DNA of 64,000 nucleotides, from NCBI RefSeq assembly GCF_019880385.1, contig NZ_CP082273.1, positions 62,001-126,000 on the forward strand, given 5' to 3'. Below are positions 37,323 to 45,627 of this stretch, piece after piece. Made by a program: the position numbers and the translations under genes. Position 1 is the first letter of the stretch. Every line of letters starts with the position of its first letter. Source of the stretch: Nocardioides coralli. Its GTDB lineage: Bacteria; Actinomycetota; Actinomycetes; Propionibacteriales; Nocardioidaceae. The notes beneath the pieces are model-generated. The model saw only the letters and a list, made by a program, of their open reading frames with translations, did not search any database and was not told where the DNA came from.

Positions 37323-37963
37323 CGGCCGACCTTCCACGTCGAGAAGCCGTCGGCGCCCATGCCGACGAGGCCGCCGACCACCGGCACCCGCCGACCCAGG
37401 GTCGTGGCCAGCCGCTTGCCGGCGACCTTGGCGACGAGGTCGGAGGTCACCACCGTGGAGACGATGCGGTCGAGCTGCGCGTCGTGCGCCGGCGCGGTGG
37501 CCAGGGCCATCGGAGGCGCCGGCAGCTGCTTCTTGCGCACCAGCTCGGTCACCGTGTCCTCACCGAGCAGGCAGACCAGGATCGCGTTGCGGGTGCGGGG
37601 GTCGGCGAGGTCGTAGCCGCGCAGGTGCGCGATGCCCGCGATCATCCGGCAGCTGATGAGGGCGAGCCCGCTGATGTTGGCGGGGATGGTCACCGCCGCG
37701 GTCACGAGGCCACCGAGGTTGGTGACGAAGCCCTGCGCACCGGCCAGCCGGACGTGGTTCTCGATCACCTCGTGGACCGCGCGCTCCACGTTGCCGTCCT
37801 GCTCGGCCAGCTGCTTGTCGGCTGCCTGCGCGGCCGGCGGCAGCGGACCGACGCCCTCGATCGCGCGGTTCAGCGCCTCGCGGACGAACGTCGTGGTCAG
37901 CCCGGGAGCCAGCTCGGTCACCCGCGGGGCGAGCCGGCGGGAGATCGATCCCATCGCACCCAT
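37283..37963 (-). CDS. EcsC family protein
   Basis: A 226-residue EcsC-domain protein. The conserved central part has NLGGLVTAAVTIPANISGLALISCRMIAGIAHLRGYDLADP, hydrophobic enough for membrane contact. The end has VPVVGGLVGMGADGFSTWKVGRYAD, the family's C-terminal helix pair. EcsC is linked to ABC transporter function in Bacillus, but its biochemical role is unknown. The ATG at 37963 follows TAGGAT by 6 nt on the minus strand, divergent from the aat gene. Its stop lies inside the end of the convergent sulfotransferase. Confidence 0.88.
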   Translation of the reverse strand: MGAMGSISRRLAPRVTELAPGLTTTFVREALNRAIEGVGPLPPAAQAADKQLAEQDGNVERAVHEVIENHVRLAGAQGFVTNLGGLVTAAVTIPANISGLALISCRMIAGIAHLRGYDLADPRTRNAILVCLLGEDTVTELVRKKQLPAPPMALATAPAHDAQLDRIVSTVVTSDLVAKVAGKRLATTLGRRVPVVGGLVGMGADGFSTWKVGRYADRELLPRTAR

Positions 37964-38006
37964 GCGGAGATCCTACGGCGGAGCCTGTAGGGCAGGTCCT
38001 TGACGC

Positions 38007-38012
38007 TAGGTT
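38007..38012 (+). promoter_or_regulatory. -10 element (TAGGTT) of the aat gene
   Basis: TAGGTT ends 7 nt before the GTG at 38020, fitting leaderless transcription. It lies in a 56-bp divergent gap opposite the EcsC promoter. Confidence 0.55.
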
Positions 38013-38019
38013 CGGAGCC

Positions 38020-38691
38020 GTGCCCGCCGTCGAACCACCCCCGTCCCGGTGGTCCTTCCCGCCGGCGGACCGGTGGCCCGACGACGACCTCGTGGCGGTG
38101 GGGGCCGACCTCGCCCCCGGCACCCTGCTGACGGCGTACCGGACAGGGCTGTTCCCGATGCCGTTTCCCGGCACCGACCAGCCGGGCTGGTGGAGCCCGG
38201 TCGTGCGGGGGGTGCTGCCGCTCCACGGACTGCGGGTCTCCCGGTCGCTGCGGGCGTCGCGGCGCCGCTTCGAGATCCGCGTCGACACCGCCGTCGCCGA
38301 GGTGATCGACGCCTGTGCCGACCGTCGTCGGCCCGACGGCTGGATCGACGACAGCATCCGGTCGGCGTACCTGCGCCTGCACGAGCTCGGCTGGGTCCAC
38401 TCCGTCGAGGCCTGGCACGAGGGACGACTCGCCGGGGGGCTCTACGGGGTCGCGATCGGCGGCCTGTTCGCGGGCGAGTCGATGTTCCACCGGGAACGGG
38501 ACGCCTCGAAGGTCGCGCTGTGGGCGCTGGTCGAGCTGCTCTCCGACGACCACAGCGGGCAGCGGGTGCTCGACACCCAGTGGCGCACCGACCACCTGGC
38601 CAGCCTCGGCGTCGTGGAGATCCCCCGCGCGGACTACCTGGCGCGGCTGGACCGGGCGGTGTCGTTGCCGCCGCCGGCCGGACTGTCCTGA
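38020..38691 (+). CDS. aat: Leucyl/phenylalanyl-tRNA--protein transferase
   Basis: A 223-residue enzyme that attaches Leu or Phe to N-terminal Arg or Lys of proteins, marking them for ClpAP/ClpS degradation (N-degron pathway). The family signatures are FPPADRWPDDDLVAVGADL, AYRTGLFPMP, WWSPVVRGVLPL, WIDDSIRSAYLRLHELGWVHSVE, and GLYGVAIGGLFAGESMF followed by DASKVALWALV. Length and motifs are canonical. The GTG is supported by the TAGGTT hexamer. ClpS and ClpA are not in the window. Confidence 0.96.
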   Translation: MPAVEPPPSRWSFPPADRWPDDDLVAVGADLAPGTLLTAYRTGLFPMPFPGTDQPGWWSPVVRGVLPLHGLRVSRSLRASRRRFEIRVDTAVAEVIDACADRRRPDGWIDDSIRSAYLRLHELGWVHSVEAWHEGRLAGGLYGVAIGGLFAGESMFHRERDASKVALWALVELLSDDHSGQRVLDTQWRTDHLASLGVVEIPRADYLARLDRAVSLPPPAGLS

Positions 38692-38752
38692 CCCCGACGG
38701 GGGCGAGCACCTCGGATGCGGGAGAGTGGGCGGACACCACGAGGAAGTGAGG

Positions 38753-39295
38753 ATGCCGATGCGCACCACCAGGTCCCGCGCAGCCGGACTCGTGCTGCTC
38801 GCCGGTCTGCTGACCGGCTGCGGCGGTGAGGGCGGCCAGGACGGCCAGGGCGGCCAGGCGGCCCCTGACGACGCGACGCAGGAGGAGTTCTGCGACGCCT
38901 ATGCCGGGCTGTTCTCCAACTTCGGGGAGATGGACCCGAACGACACCAGCGCCGGGATCCGCGCCTTCCAGGACTGGGCCGAGGAGATGGAGCAGGTCGG
39001 GACGCCCGAGGACATCCCTGAGGACGCCCGGCGCGGCTTCGAGGTGATGCTCGACTCGATCGCGGAGATCGACCCCGAGGCGAGCGAGGAGGAGCTCAAC
39101 CGGCTCGGTGAGGACCTCAGCCCGGGTGACCAGGAGTCCGGCAACGCCTTCGTGACCTGGGCGACCCAGGAGTGCCCTGACGCCATGAAGGGCATGTTCG
39201 GAGACCTCGAGGGCCAGCTGGGCGAGCTGGACGAGGGCGAACTGGAGGACCAGCTGAGCGAGCTCGAGGGCCAGCTCACCGAATCGCCCGGCTGA
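38753..39295 (+). CDS. Secreted lipoprotein of unknown function, acidic
   Basis: A 180-residue lipoprotein. The signal is MRTTRSRAAGLVLLAG with lipobox LLTGC. A Gly/Gln-rich linker (GGEGGQDGQGGQ) follows. The mature part is very acidic and helical, with two cysteines (EEFCDAYAG and TQECPDAM) and a C-terminal run of heptad-like Glu/Leu repeats (QLGELDEGELEDQLSELEGQ). The layout resembles small actinobacterial lipoproteins with four-helix domains, but no family was recognised. It has its own start region 62 nt after aat. Confidence 0.82.
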   Translation: MPMRTTRSRAAGLVLLAGLLTGCGGEGGQDGQGGQAAPDDATQEEFCDAYAGLFSNFGEMDPNDTSAGIRAFQDWAEEMEQVGTPEDIPEDARRGFEVMLDSIAEIDPEASEEELNRLGEDLSPGDQESGNAFVTWATQECPDAMKGMFGDLEGQLGELDEGELEDQLSELEGQLTESPG

Positions 39296-39298
39296 GGC

Positions 39299-39640
39299 TC
39301 AGACCACCCGCGGGGCCTCGCCGTTCTCACTCACCATCGGACGACCGGCGTCCGCCCAGTCGACCATGCCACCCTCGAGGTTCACGGCGTCGTAGCCCTG
39401 CTGGTGCAGCCAGTCGACGGCCTGCATCGACCGGCCGCCTATCTTGCACACCACCAGCAGCCGTTGGTCGCGGGGCACCTCGTCGCGGCGGGCGACGAGC
39501 TCCATCAGCGGCAGGTGCAGCGCGCCGTCGATGTGGCCGTGGTCCCACTCACCGGGTTCCCGCACGTCGAGGACGGCCAGGCCGTCCGGGAGCGGGTTCG
39601 GCAGGTCCTGGACCGTGGTGGACGGGATCTCGGGATGCAC
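39299..39640 (-). CDS. Rhodanese-like domain protein
   Basis: A 113-residue single rhodanese domain. LAVLDVREPGEWDHGHIDGA is the CH2A motif, and VVCKIGGRSMQA carries the active-site cysteine in a six-residue loop (CKIGGR) suited to sulfur transfer. GYDAVNLEGGMVDWADAGRP is the C-terminal motif. It is cytosolic and follows the Fpg/Nei glycosylase gene by 7 nt on the same strand, probably one operon. Its sulfur acceptor is unknown. It converges with the lipoprotein gene with only 3 nt between stops. Confidence 0.92.
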   Translation of the reverse strand: MHPEIPSTTVQDLPNPLPDGLAVLDVREPGEWDHGHIDGALHLPLMELVARRDEVPRDQRLLVVCKIGGRSMQAVDWLHQQGYDAVNLEGGMVDWADAGRPMVSENGEAPRVV

Positions 39641-39647
39641 GCGTCTC

Positions 39648-40514
39648 TCACTTCAGCAGTCGTGACATTCGGCGGTCTGCCAGCGGCTTGCCGCCGGTCT
39701 GGCAGGTGGGGCAGTACTGCAGGCTCGAGTCCGCGAAGCTGACCTCACGCACGGTGTCGCCGCAGACCGGGCACGCCTCGCCGGTCCGGCCGTGGACCGC
39801 GAGGTGCGACTTCTTCTCGCCCTTGAGCTCGCTGGCGGCCAGACCGCGGGACCGGGCGACGGCGTCGCCGATCACGTCACGGATGGCGGTGTGGAGCGTC
39901 TGCACCTCCTCGGCCGCGAGGCTCGACGCGGGCTTGAACGGCGACATGCGAGCGGCGTGGAGGACCTCGTCGGAGTAGGCGTTGCCGATCCCGGCGATGG
40001 TGCCCTGGTGGCGCAGCACGCCCTTGACCTGTGCGCGGCCGGCGTCCTCGAGGATCCCGGCGAGGGTCTCGACCGTGAACCCGTCCGCCAGCGGGTCGGG
40101 ACCGAGGGAGGCGATCCCGGGCACGTCGGCGGGGTCGCGCACGACGTACATGGCCAGGCTCTTGCGGGTGCCGGCCTCGGTGACGTCGAGACCGGTGTCG
40201 TCGTCGAGCACGACCCGGATCGCCAGCGGCGACTTGTTGCTGGGCTTCGGGGGCAGCGCAGGCACCTCGTCACGCCACCGGACCCACCCGGCGCGCGCCA
40301 GGTGGAGGACGAGGTGGAGCCCGCCCACGCCGATGTCGAGGAACTTGCCGTGACGGGTCACGTCGTCGACGAAGCTCCCCTCCAGCGCGTGCACCGGGGG
40401 GTCGAAGGTCTTGAGCGCCGAGAACGCGACGACGTGGACCTTCGCGACGGCACGGTCGGTCAGGCGGCCCCCCAGGTCGAGGGCCAGCGCCTCCACCTCG
40501 GGCAGCTCCGGCAC
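39648..40514 (-). CDS. Fpg/Nei family DNA glycosylase
   Basis: A 288-residue base-excision repair enzyme. The N-terminal MPELPEVEALALDLGGRL provides the catalytic Pro-Glu. The H2TH region has GTIAGIGNAYSDEVLHAARM and the C-terminal finger has CPVCGDTV and YCPTCQTGG. In classical Fpg/Nei the finger carries an Arg two residues before the second Cys pair (GRSTxYCP); here it reads ADSSLQYCP, with Arg residues only further on (LADRRMSRLL). This variant finger occurs in some actinobacterial homologues and may shift lesion preference. The GTG at 40514 follows TAGACT by 7 nt. Confidence 0.93.
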   Translation of the reverse strand: MPELPEVEALALDLGGRLTDRAVAKVHVVAFSALKTFDPPVHALEGSFVDDVTRHGKFLDIGVGGLHLVLHLARAGWVRWRDEVPALPPKPSNKSPLAIRVVLDDDTGLDVTEAGTRKSLAMYVVRDPADVPGIASLGPDPLADGFTVETLAGILEDAGRAQVKGVLRHQGTIAGIGNAYSDEVLHAARMSPFKPASSLAAEEVQTLHTAIRDVIGDAVARSRGLAASELKGEKKSHLAVHGRTGEACPVCGDTVREVSFADSSLQYCPTCQTGGKPLADRRMSRLLK

Positions 40515-40574
40515 GGTGCTGAGTCTAGGCGCAGGCCGCGACCCGCCTCGTTACTGTCATGGGTCGGGGACCCC

Positions 40575-40608
40575 CTTGACCGCACCACCGGTCCGGTGAA
40601 AGGTTTTC
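40575..40608 (+). promoter_or_regulatory. Possible promoter/operator of the peptidoglycan-recycling operon
   Basis: TTGACC (40575) could be a -35 element, with AAAGGT about 18 nt downstream as a weak -10. The latter overlaps GAAAGGTTTTC (40598-40608), a small GAAA/TTTC inverted repeat of a kind used by RpiR-type regulators. The operon's own RpiR gene is at 45620. The assignment is tentative. Confidence 0.35.
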
Positions 40609-40666
40609 CGGGTCAGGCAACGTCTAGTTGCTCATTCACCAACGCCGGGCATCTCGGGAGGAAGCC

Positions 40667-42553
40667 ATGCGTCACACCTCGAAGACCCGTCGGCTGGCCG
40701 TCGGGCTGGCCGCCCTGCTCGGCACCAGCCTGGTGGCGACGGTGCCCGCCCACACCGCCGCGGCGGAGGACGGCCCCCGGCACGGCCACCAGCGCGACGA
40801 CGACCACGACGACGACCACGACGACGACCACGACGACGAGCAGGCCGGCGACAGCAAGGATCGCAGGCGCTGGGTCAAGCGCACCGTCCGCTCGATGGAT
40901 CTGCAGCAACGCGTCGGGCAGCTCTTCATGACCCACGCCTACGGCGAGACCGCCGACACCACCAACCCCGCAGACGTCGCCGCGAACCAGAAGAAGTACG
41001 GCGTCGACAACGCGGCCGGGCTGATGGAGAAGTACCAGCTCGGTGGCGTCATCTACTTCGCGTGGTCCAACAACGTCAACAACCCCCAGCAGATCGCGGG
41101 CCTGTCCAACGGCGTGCAGGACGCCGCGCTCGCGCAGCCGCCCGAGGTGCCTGCCCTGGTCGGGATCGACCAGGAGGGCGGGATCGTCGCCCGGGTCGGG
41201 CCGCCGGCCACCGTCCTGCCCGGCAACATGGCGCTGGGTGCGACCCGCTCCGCGGCCGACGCCCACCGGGCGGCGGAGATCACCGGCCACGAGCTCGACG
41301 CGCTCGGCGTCAACTGGAACTTCGCTCCGGTCGCCGACGTCAACGTCAACCCCGCCAACCCCGTCATCGGCGTGCGCTCCTTCAGCGAGGACCCGCGGCT
41401 CGCCGCCGAGCTGACCGTCGCCCAGGTGCGGGGCTACACCGGCGCCGGCGTCGCCGGGGCCGCCAAGCACTTCCCGGGCCACGGCGACACCGATGTCGAC
41501 AGCCACACCGGGATCCCCACCATCGACCACACGCGGCAGGAGTGGGAGCAGCTCGACCGGCCGCCGTTCGAGGCCGCCATCGACGCCGGGGTGAAGGCGA
41601 TCATGACCGCCCACATCACGGTCCCCTCCCTGGATCCCTCCGGCGACCCGGCCACGCTCTCGCGCCCGATCCTCACCGGCATCCTCCGCGAGGAGATGGG
41701 CTTCGACGGCGTCGTCATCACCGACGCCCTCGAGATGGCCGGTGTCCGCGAGAAGTACGGCGACGACCGGGTGCCCGTGCTGGCCCTCAAGGCCGGCGCG
41801 GACATGCTGCTGATGCCGCCCGACCTGGAGCTCGCCCGCACGGAGGTGCTCGAGGCGGTCCGGACTCGGGAGCTGAGCCGGAAACGGATCCGCCAGTCCG
41901 TCGAGCGGATCCTCGGGCTGAAGTGGGACCTCGGTCTGGTGGCCGACCCCTACACCGACGAGGCGGCGGTGCCGACCAGGGTGGGCACACCGGACCACCT
42001 CGCCGACGCGCAGGCGCTCACGGACCGCTCGACCACCCTGGTCAAGAACGACGGCGTGCTGCCCCTGGACCCCGCAGCCGACCGGCGCGTCCTCGTGACC
42101 GGCTGGGGAGTGGGCACGACCCAGACCATCGCCGACAAGATGGCCGCGCGGGGTGCCGACACGACCGTGCGCCAGACCGGCACCGCGCCGTCGGACGCCG
42201 CGATCGAGGCTGCCGTCACCGAGGCCCGGGCCCACGACGTCACCGTCGTGGTCTCCTACCGGGCCTGGCAGGACGGCTACGCCCAGCAGCGCAAGCTGGT
42301 GCGCCGCCTCACCGAGACCGGCAAGCCGGTGGTCGCGGTCGCCGCCCGCGACGCCTACGACATCGCCCACTTCCCGGAGGTGCCGTCCTACGTGGCGACG
42401 TACGGGTGGATGGGGGTGTCCCTGGAGTCGCTGGTCCGGGTGCTCTACGGCGAGGTCGACCCCACCGGCCGGCTGCCGGTGACGATCCCCACCGCCGAAG
42501 ACCCCGACACCACGCTCTACCCCTTCGGGCACGGGCTCGGATACGGAGGCTGA
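40667..42553 (+). CDS. nagZ: Secreted GH3 beta-N-acetylglucosaminidase (NagZ-like)
   Basis: A 628-residue exported enzyme with a signal peptide (LAVGLAALLGTSLVATVPAHT). A DDDH repeat (residues about 44-58) forms a flexible, possibly metal-binding linker. The catalytic GH3 domain carries KHFPGHGDTDVDSHTGIP, the NagZ His/Asp acid-base loop, and VVITDALEMAG with the Asp nucleophile (about residue 355). The C-terminal 170 residues are the second GH3 domain (ending LYPFGHGLGYGG). It should release GlcNAc from muropeptides outside the cell, like Bacillus NagZ. GGGAGGAAG precedes the ATG. It is the first gene of a four-gene operon. Confidence 0.93.
   Translation: MRHTSKTRRLAVGLAALLGTSLVATVPAHTAAAEDGPRHGHQRDDDHDDDHDDDHDDEQAGDSKDRRRWVKRTVRSMDLQQRVGQLFMTHAYGETADTTNPADVAANQKKYGVDNAAGLMEKYQLGGVIYFAWSNNVNNPQQIAGLSNGVQDAALAQPPEVPALVGIDQEGGIVARVGPPATVLPGNMALGATRSAADAHRAAEITGHELDALGVNWNFAPVADVNVNPANPVIGVRSFSEDPRLAAELTVAQVRGYTGAGVAGAAKHFPGHGDTDVDSHTGIPTIDHTRQEWEQLDRPPFEAAIDAGVKAIMTAHITVPSLDPSGDPATLSRPILTGILREEMGFDGVVITDALEMAGVREKYGDDRVPVLALKAGADMLLMPPDLELARTEVLEAVRTRELSRKRIRQSVERILGLKWDLGLVADPYTDEAAVPTRVGTPDHLADAQALTDRSTTLVKNDGVLPLDPAADRRVLVTGWGVGTTQTIADKMAARGADTTVRQTGTAPSDAAIEAAVTEARAHDVTVVVSYRAWQDGYAQQRKLVRRLTETGKPVVAVAARDAYDIAHFPEVPSYVATYGWMGVSLESLVRVLYGEVDPTGRLPVTIPTAEDPDTTLYPFGHGLGYGG
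40796..40840 (+). repeat. Tandem 12-bp repeat encoding DDDH units
   Basis: Three and a half copies of GACGACGACCAC lie in frame after the NagZ signal peptide and encode DDDHDDDHDDDHDDE. The DNA repeat can expand or contract by slippage without frameshift. The peptide would be strongly acidic and able to bind divalent metal. Confidence 0.85.
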
Positions 42554-42556
42554 GAC

Positions 42557-43852
42557 ATGACCGGCATCAACAGGCGCAACCTGTTCCGTACCGTCGGCGT
42601 CTCCGCGGGGGCCGCCACGCTGACCGGCGCCGCGGCCGTGGCCGCCCGGGGGGACGACGACGACCGCGGTCGTCGCGTCCTCACCGGCATCGAGGTGCTG
42701 CACCGCGACGACTACCGGCAGGTCCGCGGCGAGCGGGTGGGGCTGATCTCCAACCCCACGGGGACCGTTCCCGACCTGCGACACGAGATCGACCTGATCG
42801 CCGAGACCGGCCTGGTCGACCTGGTGGCCGCCTTTGGGCCCGAGCACGGCTTCCGCGGCTCCTCCCAGGCCGGCGGCTCGGAGGGTGACTACACCGACCC
42901 GCGGACCGGGGTGCCCGTCTACGACACCTACGGCAAGGGCCCCGACAAGATCGCCGACTACTTCCGTGACTCGGGGGTCGAGACGGTGCTCTTCGACATC
43001 CAGGACGTCGGCGCCCGGTTCTACACCTACATCTGGACCATGTACGACTGCATGGTGGCTGCAGCCCGCACGGGGGTGAGGTTCGTGGTGCTCGACCGGC
43101 CCAACCCCATCAGCGGCGTGGCGGCGTACGGCCCGGTCATGCACCCCGAGCACGCCAGCTTCGTGGGCCGCAAGGCGATCTCGCAGCAGCACGGGATGAC
43201 GGTGGCCGAGCTCGCCGGGCTGTTCAACGCCGAGTTCGTGCCCGCCGACGCCGGTGGTCCGGCCGAGCTCGACGTCGTCCGGATGAAGGGCTGGCGGCGC
43301 GACCTCTACCACGAGCAGACGGGCCAGACCTTCGTCATGCCCTCGCCCAACATGCCCCGGGTCGAGACCGCGGTGGTCTACCCCGGGACCTGCCTGTTCG
43401 AGGCGACGAACCTGTCCGAGGGCCGCGGGACGACCCGACCGTTCGAGCTGATCGGCGCCCCCTACCTCGACCACGCGTGGGCGGACGCCCTGCGGTCGCA
43501 GGAGCTGCCGGGGGTGGAGTTCCGCGAGGCCTACTTCACGCCCGTCTACTCCAAGCACCAGTGGAAGCCCTGCGCGGGCGTGCAGCTCCACGTCACCGAC
43601 CGCCGGGACTTCGACGCCATCCGGACGGCGATCGCGATGATCATCAGCGCCAAGCGGGTGGCGCCCGAGTTCGCGTGGCGGGAGAGCAAGGCGCCGTACT
43701 GGATCGACCGGCTCACCGGCACCGACCAGGTGCGCCGCGACATCGACGCCGGAGCCGGTGTCGACGACGTGGTCGCCGGCTGGCAGCAGGACCTGCGGTC
43801 CTTCCGCCGGCTGCGCGCACAGCACCTGATCTACCGGTCGGGCGACCGGTGA
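42557..43852 (+). CDS. namZ: Exo-beta-N-acetylmuramidase (NamZ/DUF1343, GH171-like)
   Basis: A 431-residue protein with a Tat-type signal (NRRNLFRTVGVSAG). The DUF1343 motifs follow in order: GERVGLISNPTG, AAFGPEHGFRG, LFDIQDVGARFYTYIWTM, VVLDRPNPI, MPSPNMP and TNLSEGRGTTRPFELIGAP. In Bacillus subtilis NamZ (YbbC) removes terminal MurNAc from glycan chains, acting with NagZ. The gene order here mirrors that system. It starts 4 nt after the nagZ stop and overlaps the serine hydrolase start (GTGA). Export through Tat implies folding before secretion. Confidence 0.93.
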   Translation: MTGINRRNLFRTVGVSAGAATLTGAAAVAARGDDDDRGRRVLTGIEVLHRDDYRQVRGERVGLISNPTGTVPDLRHEIDLIAETGLVDLVAAFGPEHGFRGSSQAGGSEGDYTDPRTGVPVYDTYGKGPDKIADYFRDSGVETVLFDIQDVGARFYTYIWTMYDCMVAAARTGVRFVVLDRPNPISGVAAYGPVMHPEHASFVGRKAISQQHGMTVAELAGLFNAEFVPADAGGPAELDVVRMKGWRRDLYHEQTGQTFVMPSPNMPRVETAVVYPGTCLFEATNLSEGRGTTRPFELIGAPYLDHAWADALRSQELPGVEFREAYFTPVYSKHQWKPCAGVQLHVTDRRDFDAIRTAIAMIISAKRVAPEFAWRESKAPYWIDRLTGTDQVRRDIDAGAGVDDVVAGWQQDLRSFRRLRAQHLIYRSGDR

Positions 43853-45627
43853 GGAGGACGCTGCTCGCCGTCGTCTCGACCCTCGGCCTCGTGGCCGCGA
43901 CGGGGGCGGCGGCCACGGGAGCGCGTCCGCAGGAGCCGGGGCCGGAGCGGTCGGAGCGCCCGGCACTGGCCGGCACGCTCACGACGTCGGCGGCCACGGC
44001 GGCCGCCGACGACGAGGACCGCCCACCTCACCACCGGCTGCGCCACGGGAGCCCGCGCGAGGCCGACCTGGTTCCCCGCCACCTCGACCAGGTGGGCACC
44101 AGCCTGCGCCGCTTCCTGGAGCCCTCGCCCGACCACCCGCTCTATGCCGGCGGCGTGGTCCTCGCCGCGCGGCACGGGGTGGTCGCGGTGCACGAGGCGG
44201 CGGGGGACGCGGTCCGCTACACCGACCGCGACACCGAGCTGCCGCCGCAGGACCGGGTCGCAGCGCGACGCGACACGATCTACGACCTCGCCTCGGTCAC
44301 CAAGACGTTCACGACGATCGCGGTGATGCAGCAGGTCGAGTCGGGGGCTGTCGACCTCGACGAGCCGGTGGCGACGTACCTGCCGGACTTCGCGGCCGAG
44401 GGCAAGGCCTCGGTGACCGTGCGCCACCTGCTCACCCACACCGGCGGCCTGCCGGCCTGGGTGCCGCTCTACCGCCGCCACGACACGGTCGCGGAGCGCC
44501 GGGCCGCGGTGCTCGCGGCGAAGCCGACCGCGCCCCCGGGCACGGCCTACGTCTACTCCGACCTCGGCATGATCACCCTCGGCATGCTCGTCGAGGAGGT
44601 CACCGGCCGGGGCCTGGACGCGGTGGTCGCCGACGGCATCACGCGGCCGCTGGGGATGACGGACACCATGTTCGACCCGCCGGAGTCGCTGCGGCACCGG
44701 ATCGCGGCGACGGAGGAGCAGCCCTGGGCGGGCCGACCGATGATCCGCGGCGAGGTGCACGACGAGAACGCGTGGTCCCTCGGCGGGGTCGCCGGGCACG
44801 CGGGGCTGTTCTCCACCGCCCACGACCTGGCGCTGCTGGCCCAGACGCTGCTCAACGGGGGCCGCCACGGCCGGGCCCGGATCCTCGAGGAGGAGACCGT
44901 CGAGGCGATGCTGACCGACGAGAACACCGAGTTCCCGGGGGACAGCCACGGCCTGGGGTTCGAGCTCGACCAACGCTGGTACATGGACGCGATGAGCTCG
45001 CCCTCGACGTTCGGGCACACCGGCTTCACCGGGACCTCGCTCGTCATCGACCCGGTCGCTGACACCTTCGTCGTCCTGCTCACCAACCGGGTGCACCCGA
45101 CACGCGACCGGGGCAGCAACAACCCGGCACGTCGCGCCGTCGCCCAGGGCGTGGCCCGCGCGGTCGCCGTGTCCCCGCGCCACGGTCGCACGGCCTGGTT
45201 CTCCGGCCTCGGCGACGCACGCACCGCCACGCTGACGACCACGGTGGATCCCGAGGGTGCCCGGCGGATGGCCGTCGGGTTCGACCTCTGGTACGACACG
45301 GAGGCGGGCCGCGACGTCGCCCGCCTGGAGCTCTCCGACGACGGGGGCGAGACCTGGCGCGCCGTACCCTTCCACCTGTGGAGCGGCGGGTCGGTCACCC
45401 CGACCGACGGCGAGGTGTCCGGCTACGGTGGCCGGGTGTGGCACCACGCGGTCGCGCTGGTCGACGTCACCGACGGCGAGCAGCGGCTGCGGTGGACCTA
45501 CACCACGGACAGTCGCTACCAGGGCCGCGGTGTCTACGTCGACGGGGTCCGGGTGATGGGGCCCGACGGCGAACGGCTCGACAGCACGGGGTTCTCGGCC
45601 GACGGCTGGAGCCCCTCGCGTGACTGA
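43849..45627 (+). CDS. Secreted serine hydrolase, beta-lactamase/AmiE-like
   Basis: A 592-residue exported protein. The N-terminal 35 residues (LLAVVSTLGLVAATGAAATG) form a signal. The catalytic fold is of class C beta-lactamase type: LASVTKTFT (S-x-x-K), YVYSDLGM (Y-S-D in place of Y-x-N) and FGHTGFTGTS (H-T-G in place of K-T-G). That motif set is typical of peptidases and esterases rather than true beta-lactamases. A beta-rich C-terminal domain of about 130 residues follows. In Bacillus the neighbouring ybbE/amiE product processes muropeptides, and the same role is inferred here. It overlaps namZ and the regulator at its two ends. Confidence 0.9.
   Translation: MRRTLLAVVSTLGLVAATGAAATGARPQEPGPERSERPALAGTLTTSAATAAADDEDRPPHHRLRHGSPREADLVPRHLDQVGTSLRRFLEPSPDHPLYAGGVVLAARHGVVAVHEAAGDAVRYTDRDTELPPQDRVAARRDTIYDLASVTKTFTTIAVMQQVESGAVDLDEPVATYLPDFAAEGKASVTVRHLLTHTGGLPAWVPLYRRHDTVAERRAAVLAAKPTAPPGTAYVYSDLGMITLGMLVEEVTGRGLDAVVADGITRPLGMTDTMFDPPESLRHRIAATEEQPWAGRPMIRGEVHDENAWSLGGVAGHAGLFSTAHDLALLAQTLLNGGRHGRARILEEETVEAMLTDENTEFPGDSHGLGFELDQRWYMDAMSSPSTFGHTGFTGTSLVIDPVADTFVVLLTNRVHPTRDRGSNNPARRAVAQGVARAVAVSPRHGRTAWFSGLGDARTATLTTTVDPEGARRMAVGFDLWYDTEAGRDVARLELSDDGGETWRAVPFHLWSGGSVTPTDGEVSGYGGRVWHHAVALVDVTDGEQRLRWTYTTDSRYQGRGVYVDGVRVMGPDGERLDSTGFSADGWSPSRD

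Noticed and set aside
40796..40840. Short tandem DNA repeat considered as CRISPR or satellite
   Set aside because: It is a 12-bp in-frame coding repeat without spacers.
40613..43966. Minus-strand open frame of 1117 codons opposite nagZ and namZ
   Set aside because: It is a Val/Gly/Asp/His-rich shadow of two well-supported plus-strand genes; long antisense frames are expected at this G+C content. It has no motif.
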